A stretch of DNA of 64,000 nt. Origin: Tanypteryx hageni. Taxonomy: Eukaryota; Arthropoda; Insecta; Odonata; Petaluridae. Shown here one piece after another: positions 10,978-21,470 of this stretch. Position numbers and translations under genes: made by a program. The stretch is taken from the NCBI GenBank assembly GCA_028673005.1, contig CM054117.1:50420870-50484869 (forward strand), read 5' to 3'. The notes under the pieces were generated by a model. It did no database searches and was not told where the DNA came from. It was given only the letters and a program-made list of their open reading frames with translations. Numbering within the stretch: position 1 is the stretch's first letter; every line of letters begins with the position of its first letter.

Positions 10978-11500
10978 TTGAATAGTCAAGGGCATCAGTC
11001 AATCCGTTCGAATTCGTTCGCACCTTAATAGAATTTTTTACGTCACTCTTTATCGAATTTTCAACTCTGACCTTGGTGTCATTAAATATTAATGAAAACT
11101 CTTAAAATTTTGTACGTTACGGACTTTTCTGATGTTCTGGATGCGTCCGTTTCGTTGAAAATCGTTGGAGCACGAGAATCGCGGATTGTGTTGCAGGTTG
11201 AGTAGACATCAATTACACGCTGGACGGATATCTATCCACCTGCACGCCAGACCTCCGCTCTTCGACGTAATATTACATACATGCTATTCTCCCCCTTCCA
11301 TACCTCCTCGATTACCCTATTCTTCCTCTCTCCCCCACCCCCACCAAATGATGGAAATGCTGCAACATCAACTGTCCTCGTGCCTTCTTTTGCATCTTCA
11401 AGGTCGATTGTTTTCCTGACGAGGACGAGTGTCTGATTTTTCTATTCTCCTAATTTTTTTACGTCTAGATCACTTCCCCCCTGTTTGCGCCATCGTGTCA
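10978..11500. other. Unannotated DNA
   Basis: No gene was recognised. A short C/T-rich stretch lies at 11285-11345. Confidence 0.5.
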
Positions 11501-11506
11501 ACTCCA

Positions 11507-11732
11507 TGACCTTTAAGGGCCGAAAGGAGGGGGATAAATTAACCGGAGAAATTGGGTTAATTAGCTAGAACTGCAACCTGACGATAGCCGGCTTTGCGTC
11601 AATCGTTGCGAGAAATTGGGGGATAATGGTTTATTGAGGTGGCCGAGGGCCAATTTTCGTGCGGCGCTGGTAAAGCGGGGAACGTCCGCCGTCGAGGGAA
11701 ATAGGATTAGGGTCATAGGTCACTATAGGTCC
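11507..11732 (+). promoter_or_regulatory. Cluster of nuclear-receptor half-sites
   Basis: TGACCTTT (11507-11514) is the reverse of AAAGGTCA, an NBRE-type monomer site. GGGTCA-T-AGGTCA (11710-11722) is a direct repeat with one-base spacing (DR1), and a further AGGTCC follows four bases later (11727-11732). The enclosing 11500-11830 segment is more GC-rich than its surroundings and contains several palindromic GC motifs. An enhancer role is inference; no target gene lies in the window. Confidence 0.3.
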
Positions 11733-12149
11733 ATTCGAAAATATCCCCATTAAACGGTTGGTTATCACCGCTTTCGCCGTTGGGTCGTCAGGTTTGAGAA
11801 GAAGCGATTCGCTTGCACGGAGGTGAAGATCAATGGCGCATTTTCTTAAGATTGTTTTATTTTAATTGGAGTATTCTTAAATCCTATTTATATGAATCTT
11901 TGACACCATGATTAATCGCCTTTATGATGTTGAATTTTAATACACCCGTAAATAAATTTTCATTCTCTTTGCCCTGGTTGATTCGAGCCGCAAATTTCTC
12001 TCGCATGGTGTTATTAATGATTTTTAAGCGGCAGAAAAAAAAATCTTTAATTTGAATCTTGGAGAGCATTCCTTGAATTTGGCGGTTTGATGTTTATATA
12101 TATATATTTTTATTATATTTTCTTAGCCGAAAACTTAAAGATTAACGCT

Positions 12150-12420
12150 CTAGACCAGGGACGTGCAACCTTTTTAGGAGGCCGTGTTCATAGATATGAG
12201 TGCTTTGGCGGGAGTGTTAGAAGTCGCAAGTGCCTCTGCGAGCCGGATGAGAGTTTTCATGGGAAATTGTGTGATTTTAATTACGAATATGAAATCTAAA
12301 CCATTTTTTAAAACTCTTAGCCTCATCATTAGGTTATGATGACGCTAAACGTCGAAACCTAGGTCATTAAATTATATTTAACCTATAGTGGAAAGTTATG
12401 TGTCATTTTTAACGTTAAAT
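12150..12420 (+). mobile_element. Degenerate transposon remnant (hAT-like end; hammerhead-like motif)
   Basis: CAGGGACGTGCAACC at 12158-12172 looks like a hAT 5' terminus and is preceded by CTCTAGAC, a plausible 8-bp target. No matching right end was found. At about 12339-12371 the order TGATGA, a small stem, GAAA, then ACC-TA-GGT-C resembles a minimal hammerhead core of the kind carried by Penelope-like elements. The C before TGATGA is replaced by A and the first stem pairs poorly. Both calls are tentative and may concern different elements. Confidence 0.3.
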
Positions 12421-13295
12421 CTTCAACAAGAAAGTTTTAATGGCAACAATTTCAATACAAATTGTCTGCATTTCATCTTCATCAAACCTTCCCGGGACGT
12501 AAATGCGTAACAAAACCAATCACTGTGCTGATAATATTTCCTACTAATCTAAATATTGATACTCTTTATATTATTTTTAATTGAATCATCGAATAATGTT
12601 TTAATTTCGATGTTTTCGTATGCTCCCTCTGGCCTGACACAAATGAAATACTAGTATCCTATATCTTATGCAACCCAAACAACATAAAACGGATGCGAAT
12701 CTGTTGCGCTTATACCCCTAGGTATACCAATTTCATTTTGTTGACCATTATCAGCATTGCATAACAGTGAAAGCATACCGTGAGAAGCTTTCGCTACACC
12801 TGATATCGTCAACCTGCGGCCAAGCTATCCCAAGAATGTTATTAGCGGCCCGCGAATCATGCGTTTCGCGAAATGTAACAAGTGTTTACTTATTTAAAAT
12901 TTTTAATTATAGTCAAAAAACTTCTCCTGCTGATGGTATAAATAAATATATAGAATTGATCGTCACCAATGTGATACCACAAAATTTCTTGGTTACTTCC
13001 GACGCAAACGCCGCGAGCCGAAGCACTCGCAATGACGACTGTGATCCGCCACGCAGAATAGACTGACTGCCAACTGCAGGTATGGCAACCTACGATCATA
13101 AAATCGCTTCACTTGCAACTTATGAAATTTATTTACTTATACGTAAGCGCGCATGCGTTGGATTTCGTATTTGATTCATATAAATAGACATTTTTAAAAA
13201 AGATTGGGAGTGTCAAAGGTTTAATTCATACCCCTCCCGAAGGATTTCATGTATAATTAAAGGCACTGTCATAAATTTTGTGTTAACTTTGGTGA
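12421..13295. other. Unannotated DNA
   Basis: No gene was recognised. The interval 12770-13080 is open in more than one frame but the peptides show no domain. Confidence 0.5.
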
Positions 13296-13299
13296 TGTT

Positions 13300-14430
13300 T
13301 GGAGTCTGCGTTCTCTCTCTCCTCCCATCTCGTTCGTACTCTCCCTTGATATATCTCGGAATTCTATCTCCCTTAGCAACCCTCCCCATGCAATTCCATC
13401 TTCCTATTTTAACGCTCCATTCCATCCGCATCACCACCTTCCATTTTCCTCTCTCTCTCTCTCACTCCTTAATCTCTCTTTTTCTTCTTCCGCACTCTCA
13501 TCATTCCTCCTCAACCTCCGCTGCGTCAAGCCCTAATTCCCAACCCGTCTCTCGCCTCTTATTTTGTTTGCTCTCTCCTTATTCATGCACTCCTTGTTAA
13601 TTTATCCTCAACTTTATTTGCCTTTCTCCTTTCTCTCTATCTTCTTTCTGTGTTTCGTCCGTCTCTCCCCTTTAATCTCTTCCATTTCTTGTATTTCCTT
13701 CTACGTACTTATTCTTCATCAATACTCTTCTTTTTATATGTCATTCTATATCCGTCCTTTATTTCCTGTGTATTTCTGTATTCTATTTCCCGTTGCGATT
13801 TTCTTATATAATCTTCTCTTTTATATTTTCCTCCATAAACTTCTCTTATTTCTGTTTTCCCATACTATTCACTATTGGCTTCTATTTCATTTATTTAATT
13901 ATTTATCTCTTCTCTTTCATTCCGGTTTTTTTATTTTCACTACCGTTTCTCTTATCATCCTCATGACATTCGTCTACCCTCTCTGTCCATACAAGTTGGT
14001 TTCGATCTCCTTTCCCATTTTCCTCGTTGTTTGGTCTTTTCATTCAAAGTGGAGGGAAAGGGGTTAATTTTTATTCTCCATCATTCCGCCCTCTGTTTCC
14101 ACCCCCAAACTTATTTTCTCTCTCTTTGCTTAATCCCCTCTCCCATACCTTCAGTCTTCTGCCTCTTCAAAAAACCCTCATCTTTTTCTTGTCTCTCTCC
14201 CTCTCTCTCTTCTCGACAGATTTTATTCTACCCTTTATCTCTTCCACCCCACGTCCAATTATTTCGCTTCCTTCCTGGTCTCTTCCCTTTCAATTCCCTC
14301 CCTCGTCGAGTTCTTCTATACTTCTGACACTCGGAGTGCCGTTCTCGGTAACTCGCGTGCCTTATCATTTCGGGGATTATGTATTTTTAAACACTCCTCT
14401 CCTTCTCCCTATTTTTTCCTTTTAAAATAT
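13300..14430. repeat. Pyrimidine-rich block (1.1 kb)
   Basis: The plus strand is strongly C/T-biased with CTCTCT microsatellites at about 13450-13475 and 14195-14215. Overlapping open frames of 98 to 167 codons are by-products of the missing purines: they overlap in different frames, are Phe/Leu/Ser/Pro-rich and match no family. Confidence 0.75.
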
Positions 14431-16360
14431 TAAACCCGTCGCCATTTCCCAATTGCGTGGAAAGTGGGCGTGACTAGCTGTCATCTACGAGTTATGAAGT
14501 GGCGAAGCAAATGAAGACTTTGTATAGACATAAAGTTTATTTTTGAGAGAAAAAGCGACCTCAAAACTTTGTTAGGTACCTTAATATAATTTTTTCGGAT
14601 GTGTTCAAGGGGGAAGGAAGAAAGGGGAAGCGTCACATCGGGTTTATATAGTGGTTTTGAAATTTATACAAAATCATTCATATTTCTTAGTAAGACTGTG
14701 TTCAGGTATAGTTTTTAAAAATGTATGATGCCTATTAAACGATTATAATTGTCCGCCAAAAAGTATCGGGAATACATTATTTAAACTAAAATAACGTTTA
14801 GATTCTTAAAATTTCACAAAGATAAATCCATATAATTTAACCTTTACATAATTAACTCGTTGCTTACTTACATTTTTGTTAATTCTATTGATCTTATGAC
14901 TTTATTTTTCTAAGAACCAATCCATAAATTTAGATTTTATGGATCTGGGGGTTATGGTCAACAAAGTTCTGCTTAGTTAGAAGTAAATCATTTTCGATTA
15001 CAACTGTACATTGATAAAATCAAAATAATTCTTATTTTTACGTTTTTTTCGTTTTTATTATTAATCAGTGTATTTTTAAATTGACGCTCGTTGATTATTG
15101 TTTTAACATAATTTAATATTACATTTGTTTTACTCTAAATGTGATAAATCTTTGCTAGTGATATTGATAAGAGCAATTACTCTTATCAATATTTGGAAGA
15201 AAGATATTTTAGTCTAATGTCTTGTATGAGCAAACAAAAATTGAGGTTTTGGGCTTTTATATTATTAAGTTTAAGAGAAAACAAATTGGTTGGAATAGTT
15301 TAATTGATTTCTTAATAATGACGTTAACTTTGATATGCTTCAAAAAAATACCATAAGACAACTAAGTTTTCATACAGGATTGGATAATTTTATGAAGTAC
15401 TTAAAACTTTTAACGTGACCTATTTTATTGATCTTTATCTTCATAATATGGACGAACAAACTGAATTGGACATTTTCCCGGCTATGTGCAGCTCATTTAA
15501 TTGCTTTTCTAGGAAACAGTGTACAAAAAAGTAGCCTGAAAATAATTTCTGTGGAAGATAATGGACTTGTTACCTTAGCTTAAGTTTTATCGTGTGGTAA
15601 TGTTTTCCACGGAAATTATATATTTTTATTTTGTAATCCCGTTCTCTGATTTTATCCAAGGAATGGCTGGTGAAATGTTCAAGTCGCAGGTAAAAACATT
15701 TTAAAGTTACTAGATTTTCTTTTGGAATGGCAGAGATATTTTTGCCTCCAGCTGAGCAAGGCGCGCTCAAATTACGATGAAAATCATGCTGAATAATGAA
15801 GGAGAAATTTGCTATTTCTGAAAATTTCAGAGATTAATTTGCTTCATTTTACTTTTTCGGGTTAACGATCAATTAACATACGTAACGTGATTTTTGTTAA
15901 AACTTCGGATTGTTTGATAAAGAAGTAAAAACGCACCATGGATTTATTAATTCGTTTGGTTCATTAACGTAGGCTTTCGTGTACTGTTGACTAATTCATT
16001 CATTAGAGATTCCATTCGTTACAAGAATAAAATTTAGTTAAATTGATGTCATTCATCTCCATAAAAATATCTTTTTCTTTATTTTAGTAAATTGAAATGC
16101 TATTTCATTTCAAACACATATAACAGATCCATTTTATTAAAGAAATTTTAAAGTGGGTCGGTTTTTATTTGTTTTTTTCGCATTTTAAGTCCTCAGATAT
16201 CGATAACTATATGTTTGGAATAGGACTTTTTACCAACAGTTTCTAAATTTGCCTAAATTATCCTATTATTTTTAAATTTCATGAAGTGCTTAGGTTTGAA
16301 TCCAGGAGCGTCCATTTTCCTAATAAGAATGAAAAGGATTTGGTATTGTTTACTATAAAA
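14431..16360. other. AT-rich DNA without recognisable gene
   Basis: Apart from the hairpin at 15161-15192 nothing bounded was found in this strongly AT-rich interval. Confidence 0.55.
15161..15192. repeat. Perfect 13-bp hairpin
   Basis: ATATTGATAAGAG (15161-15173) and its exact reverse complement (15180-15192) are separated by six bases. It is the cleanest short inverted repeat in the surrounding 2 kb. It is followed by no T run, and no function is evident. Confidence 0.7.
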
Positions 16361-16566
16361 TAAATGTTTTTATTTTTATTTATTTAATAATTCCACATAC
16401 AGCTTTTGTAGCCATTTTACAGTGGAATATGTTAACAATAACAATAGACGAACACATACATCCATGCCCTAGGTGGAGAAAAACCCACCTAGGCGGGATT
16501 CGAACCCGCGACCTTCGAATTGGCAGGCGAGGACGTTACCCCGCCGCCACCGAGACCGAGATTGAA
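16361..16566 (-). mobile_element. tRNA-derived SINE
   Basis: Read on the minus strand, the element begins with a tRNA-like head (A-box GTGGCGGCGGGGTAAC, B-box GGTTCGAATCC). It continues with a short inverted repeat (CCTAGGTGG, loop, CCACCTAGG), then a body starting GCATGGATGTATGTG, and ends in an A/T-rich tail of AAATAAATAAAAAT type. The anticodon-loop region CTGCCAA recalls tRNA-Gly. The acceptor strands do not pair, which is typical for a SINE rather than a tRNA gene. No clear target duplication was found, so boundaries are approximate. Confidence 0.75.
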
Positions 16567-18817
16567 ATATTAACTTTGAACTCGGACGTTATCTAACTAA
16601 AATGAAAAACTATTACCACTCTTGAGATGATTTAATTGATACCGGAAAATTGGTTAGGAATTTAAAAAAATCGACGAAATGCGGAATTAAATTAACTTAG
16701 CTACTTCACTACGTTTTCACAAAATTTCCCTTAATGCATTATCTATATTTATTACATTTACAGGTATGCCATTTAAATGGAATGGATTAATCATTTAGGA
16801 TCATTTAACGGTAGAAATGCAAGCTGTTAGTCACTAACAATCTAATCACCCGCTTTAATTGCGTGTTGCCATTGATTCATTGATTGAATTAGTAAATAAA
16901 TGCCGTTTCGATTTAGAACGGATTTTTGGTTCATCGAATAAAAATCATTTTCCAATATAATTAATATAAGATTAATATAATTATTATTTATTGTTTTTTC
17001 TAAATCACGCCATTAAACTTGATTCGCGATATTGTCATACTCTTGGGATTAAGTAACCTTCGTTTAATTCAAGTTGCAAAAAATGTTTAGGAGTTTTTTC
17101 GAACTTTTGCTATAAATAGTTGTTTGTCATAGAACTAGCGCGGTATTTGTTTTTTTTTTAAATTCCTCGCTCCGGTGCGCACTTCTCTAGTACCGCCTAG
17201 GGACTGCCTGCGATTTGAACGGTCCAATTACTTTAATTGCAACTAACGCGATTCAAAGGGAAACTTGAAACGCTGTTTGCCAAAACTAGGGGAAAAAACT
17301 CTCCGTTGCTAAGTCTTCGGGTGGGAGTGTCAAGTTTTCTTTATGAAGTCTCTCTGAAACCTTAGAAGAGACTCTATACCGTCGTCGTCTAAAAGTCCGT
17401 AAACTTCCCGTATACTTCCGTAAAACTGTTATGCAAACGTGAGCTTGTTTCTCTTTTATGAATCAAAAAAGGGTCCAAGTGCTTCGTTAGCGCGTTATAT
17501 AATAAAACGATACAACGGCAAGACGATACTTTCGGATTAAAATTCTAAAATGCAATCTCTCGCAACGTCTCTGGGAGACTTCAGTCTCGCATCACAGGTT
17601 AAAATGGGGAATAAAAAAATCGCATGTCTTTATTCTTAGAAGTAAAATTTTCCTTTTGATCTTCTAAGTTATATCGGCTAGGATTTCTTAGAGTCGGTTA
17701 AAGGCGATGTTTTCTCCCCTCAGCTCTGGTTCCATTAGTATTATTGCTACAGAAAATAGCAATTATTTAGATTAATACGGAGGCAAAATAATGTGTGCAT
17801 TCTCTTACTCCGATGAAGGCGTCGGGAAAACAAGCCTATTTTTATAAATGGGATAAATATTTTGCAATAACACTCGAGTCCTGAGTATCCTGAAATGTTC
17901 GCGCATGCTAAATTCTTTCCAATTAATGTGGGACACGTCTAATTATTTTTCTGAAGTTTCTTTACGGATTTCTGAAAATAATTCTTAGCCTATTCTCAGT
18001 GTACATAAGTAAATATGTTTTCATGCATCAACTGAAAATATTTTTAATTTAATTTTACTCAAGAAATTCTTAAATTTGTTTAGATGAGCGTTTCTTATAA
18101 TTGCCACTGTATAAGAAATGAAGTAGAAATTTTTCATTTATTGTTGGTACCTAATTAATTTTGCAAGTATACAGTTTCTCAATTCTTTCATTTTTCATTC
18201 AAATTGATTTTTATTTTAATTTATTTTGTAGAATTCTTTTCGTCCTGCTTACAAATTATCTAGGAAGTGGAAAAATGTCTATATATGCTTGAATCATCCA
18301 TGTAAATACAAGATAGTTAAGTAAATATACACATGTATGAACAATGATTTGGTTGATTATAGTTCGACATTACTTCCATTTTGGCAGGTTTTGATGTGAC
18401 TGCTAATGACACCTCGCGGTTGAGTGATTTACTAACGCTCTACCCAACCGGCGGTAAACTGTCATTCACTCTCTTTCTCCCTTCTATCCTTCCAACACAC
18501 GCGGGTGAAATCCAATGTACGTTACGAACTCAGGAAATAACAGCCCTGCGACGGAGAGGAGAATGTGGCGAAGAGAAATTTTCTTCGCTGAAATAAGCAA
18601 CCAGTTGTATTGATTGTGTATGCAAGGGTCCCATAGATGCCGGAGTTCTCCCTATACTAGCTATGTAATGTCCAAACTCAAGACAGATTTCAAAGACTGG
18701 TTGTACAAAAACCGGAATTGTCCGAAAATTGACATTTAAAAAACCGAAGAGGATATTATGTCTGATAAAGATATTTTAAAATATACCTCAAAAAAGCCCA
18801 AGTTCAAACAAGATTGT
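16567..18817. other. AT-rich DNA without recognisable gene
   Basis: The interval 17140-17420 is less AT-rich and looks less degenerate than its flanks, but nothing coding was recognised. No repeat boundary was found. Confidence 0.5.
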
Positions 18818-19455
18818 AAAGGTGTATTCCATGTCGGAGTATACAGAATTTCCAAATGCGTTCTTTGAGATCAACAAATTTTAGTAAAACAGCCCAATAC
18901 CAAATTTCATCAATATACGTCCTGCGGCTCCCGGGTTGAAACGTACGTTGTAAACTACGTTTTGGTCTTCATGTTGAATGGTCGTAATTGCTGTCCGATT
19001 TTAACCAATATTGGAATCGTTCGACCAATTTTAGTGAAACTCCCTAATACCAAATTTCATTAAAATACCTCAAGCTGTTCTCGAGTTGAAATGGCGGTAC
19101 GTAGTAAACAACATGTAGGGCTTCATGTAAAGTGGTCGTTATTATCGTCCGATTTTAACCAAAATTGACATCGGTCAATAAAGTTTATTAAAACTCCCCA
19201 ATACCAAATTTCATCAAAATACGTCCTGCGGTTTCCGAGTTGAAACAGGTACATTGTAAACTACATGTAGGTCTTCATGTAAAGTGGTCGTAATTATTTT
19301 CCGATTTTAATCAAAATTGAAATAGGTCGACAAATTTTAGCAAAACTCCCAAATACCAAATTTCATCAAAATGCGTCCAGCGGTTCTCGAGTTTTGACAT
19401 GCGGACGGGCGGGCGGAAACAACTTCCCCTATATGTGCTCTCTTCGTGCAAAGGA
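18818..19455 (+). mobile_element. Helentron-type interspersed element with 152-bp core repeats
   Basis: Four copies of a core unit are recognisable by ACCAAATTTCAT, which recurs at 150, 154 and 152 bp (18900, 19050, 19204, 19356). Units also share TCTTCATGTAAAGTGG and CCGATTTTAA. The array begins with AAAGGTGTATTCCATGTCGG and ends after a degenerate ACGG run (GCGGACGGGCGGGCGG) and TTCGTGCAAAG. Core repeats followed by a tetranucleotide microsatellite and a terminal hairpin are the layout of Helentron-associated elements (DINE-1, pearl). There is no coding capacity. A second copy with the same ends sits at 41551-42254. Confidence 0.7.
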
Positions 19456-19532
19456 ACAACCAAAATTATGTGAAATTGAAATAAAAAGTAAGTCGAGTGA
19501 AGTAAAATCACTTCCATTATCGAAAATCTAAA

Positions 19533-19800
19533 CACTAGCGCAGAGTTCGGCAACCTATTTTACCTGGCACGAGTTTTCAAAGAATTACAAAAAATGTATT
19601 TAAAAGAACTTTACTATGATTTCACTTGCATTTCCTATCGTATTGGTGCCGCATTATGTTATTAAAATATAAGAATCATCTTTTTGTAAGCGTTATGGAC
19701 AAAATTATTTGAAGGGTGGCACGCGAGAAGGGCCACAGATAGCGAATATTGGTAGAGAGTGGAACTCAACGGAAAAACGTTGCCGACCCCTGAACTAGCG
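19533..19800. mobile_element. hAT-type MITE (252 bp)
   Basis: The element spans 19541-19792. The ends are CAGAGTTCGGCAACC on the left and CAGGGGTCGGCAACG on the right (minus strand). The flanks CACTAGCG (19533-19540) and AACTAGCG (19793-19800) form an 8-bp duplication with one difference. No coding sequence is present. It lies about 85 bp beyond the Helentron-type array. Confidence 0.85.
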
Positions 19801-21420
19801 TCTCAACCTCCGACGATGATGCGTAAATCATCATCGCCCAGCCCCCAAGTCCTAAGGCTGCCTGTTTTTGGACTTGGTACACTATATGTAATTCTAGGCA
19901 ATATAGAATAGATAAGAAGATAAATACAATATACATTGTCCAGCCATTTGAGAATCGCGTGTTAAAATGAACAAAGGATATAATAAATTCCGTTAAACAT
20001 CTCAATAACTGAAAAAATGAGCATATTTTCTCTTTCACGAAATCTTTTTTTCTGTATATTTACAAGATTTGACGATTCGTGTCGAAATTCTTCTTCCGTT
20101 CGACTTTCCTCGCCCAAATTAACGCTCTGCGACTTGAGAGTTTTAAGTCGACAGAGGTGACAATAATTTCGATATCCCTTGCTAATGTGAATTCCTTTCC
20201 GACGTCCGATCGCTTCCGACATTTCGCTTTTCCTCACCTTTTGTACACGCGGACTTACATCGGAAATGTATCGAATCGTTTATGTATCGAGTGCGACGCA
20301 GTGCATCCGAATTTTCAACCTCAACCGAACTGTAATACGGCGCTTGGAGCGCTAGATTGGTTCTTGTGATATGACAGATTTTGCATGAGGAAGGGGAAGG
20401 GAGAGGAGAAAAGTACGAGTCATGTTTCCTAGATGGCAGCAGGATCCTTGAGGAATGTGATGCAAAATGTTACGAAGGAAACATGGAGGGAGATGGAGAG
20501 AGAGAGAGAGAAAGGACGAAGGGAAGCGTACTCCAACTTAAAAACCAATGAAAGGTCCCAGTCACTGTCAGTGACAAGCCATAACATATCACATCCGTGG
20601 AACCACTCCCTAGCAGACCTACTCCCCACGCTGCCGCGTCATGGTTACCGAGAGTGTTTTCTATTTCGCCGTCCCGTTCTAAACATTTCTCTCTCCATTT
20701 CCCCTTTTCAATCCGCCAGCCCTCTTGCTCATGAATTGAACCCATAAACTCTCCTTTCTCTTCTGTTTCCATCATGTTCCATTCTCTTTCCCTCGTCCCT
20801 CACCGCGTGTTACTCCATTCGACTTCCTTCGCCCGTTTGGTTCCATATTGCCGTCGCCATTCCATTCTCGCAAACCCAACCCCATTCGACTCCGCGTCTT
20901 ATCACATTCGATTTCGTTTCTCTTCCTCTCCCTTCCCTCCATTGTGAAAATCTCCTTCCCTCCGCTTCCACACCTCATACATTTCAATCCTCCACCAGTC
21001 GCCTACAGCCACCCCACACTTCCACCGCTCGCCTGCGGAAAAAATTGAGGGTGTTGAGCTTTTCGCGAGGTTGAACGAAGGGTTTTGGAGGTGTAGGGAA
21101 TCGCAAAGTTATTCGGATGCGAGGGATATTTGAGGGAGTTATATATTTTTTCAGTTATGAATGGGTGTCGATTCATTCCGTTTTTTCTTGCTTCTGGCGT
21201 CGTCTTGCCGCCGCTGCGGGGCATAGGAAAAGGAGAATAAGGGAGAGAATGGAAGCAATTCTGAATCCGCGTTTTAAATTTTTTTTCTCCCTCTGTCATC
21301 GCTCAAAATCTCATGCAAAAGAAGTAAGGAAGTAAGTAAAAGGTTTTCTGAGTATGCTTGCATGTATATATGATAAAACAATTTTCTGTTAAGATTAATC
21401 CATTTTTTGTTTAATTTGCA
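19801..21420. other. Unannotated DNA
   Basis: A GAGAGA run lies near 20496-20512 and the interval 20640-21050 is moderately C/T-rich. Open frames on both strands overlap each other and show no domain. Confidence 0.5.
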
Positions 21421-21429
21421 CTATGCCAG

Positions 21430-21466
21430 CTAATGAAAGTATTCTTTCCTCTTTTTCAGGTGAGTA
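21430..21466 (+). promoter_or_regulatory. Candidate recursive (zero-exon) splice site
   Basis: A branch-point-like GCTAATG (21429-21435) is followed by a pyrimidine tract and then TTTTTCAG directly joined to GTGAGTAC, with the AG/GT junction at 21459/21460. A strong 3' splice site fused to a strong 5' splice site is the signature of recursive splicing described in long insect introns. No exon of the host gene is visible here, so this depends on the window being intronic on the plus strand. Confidence 0.3.
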
Positions 21467-21470
21467 CTGT

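Noticed and set aside
12339..12371. Active hammerhead ribozyme
   Set aside because: The conserved C before TGATGA is A, and the first and second stems do not pair correctly next to the core.
13564..14067. 167-codon Phe/Leu-rich frame resembling a membrane protein
   Set aside because: Hydrophobicity follows from T-rich composition (TTT, CTT, TCT codons). Neighbouring frames look the same.
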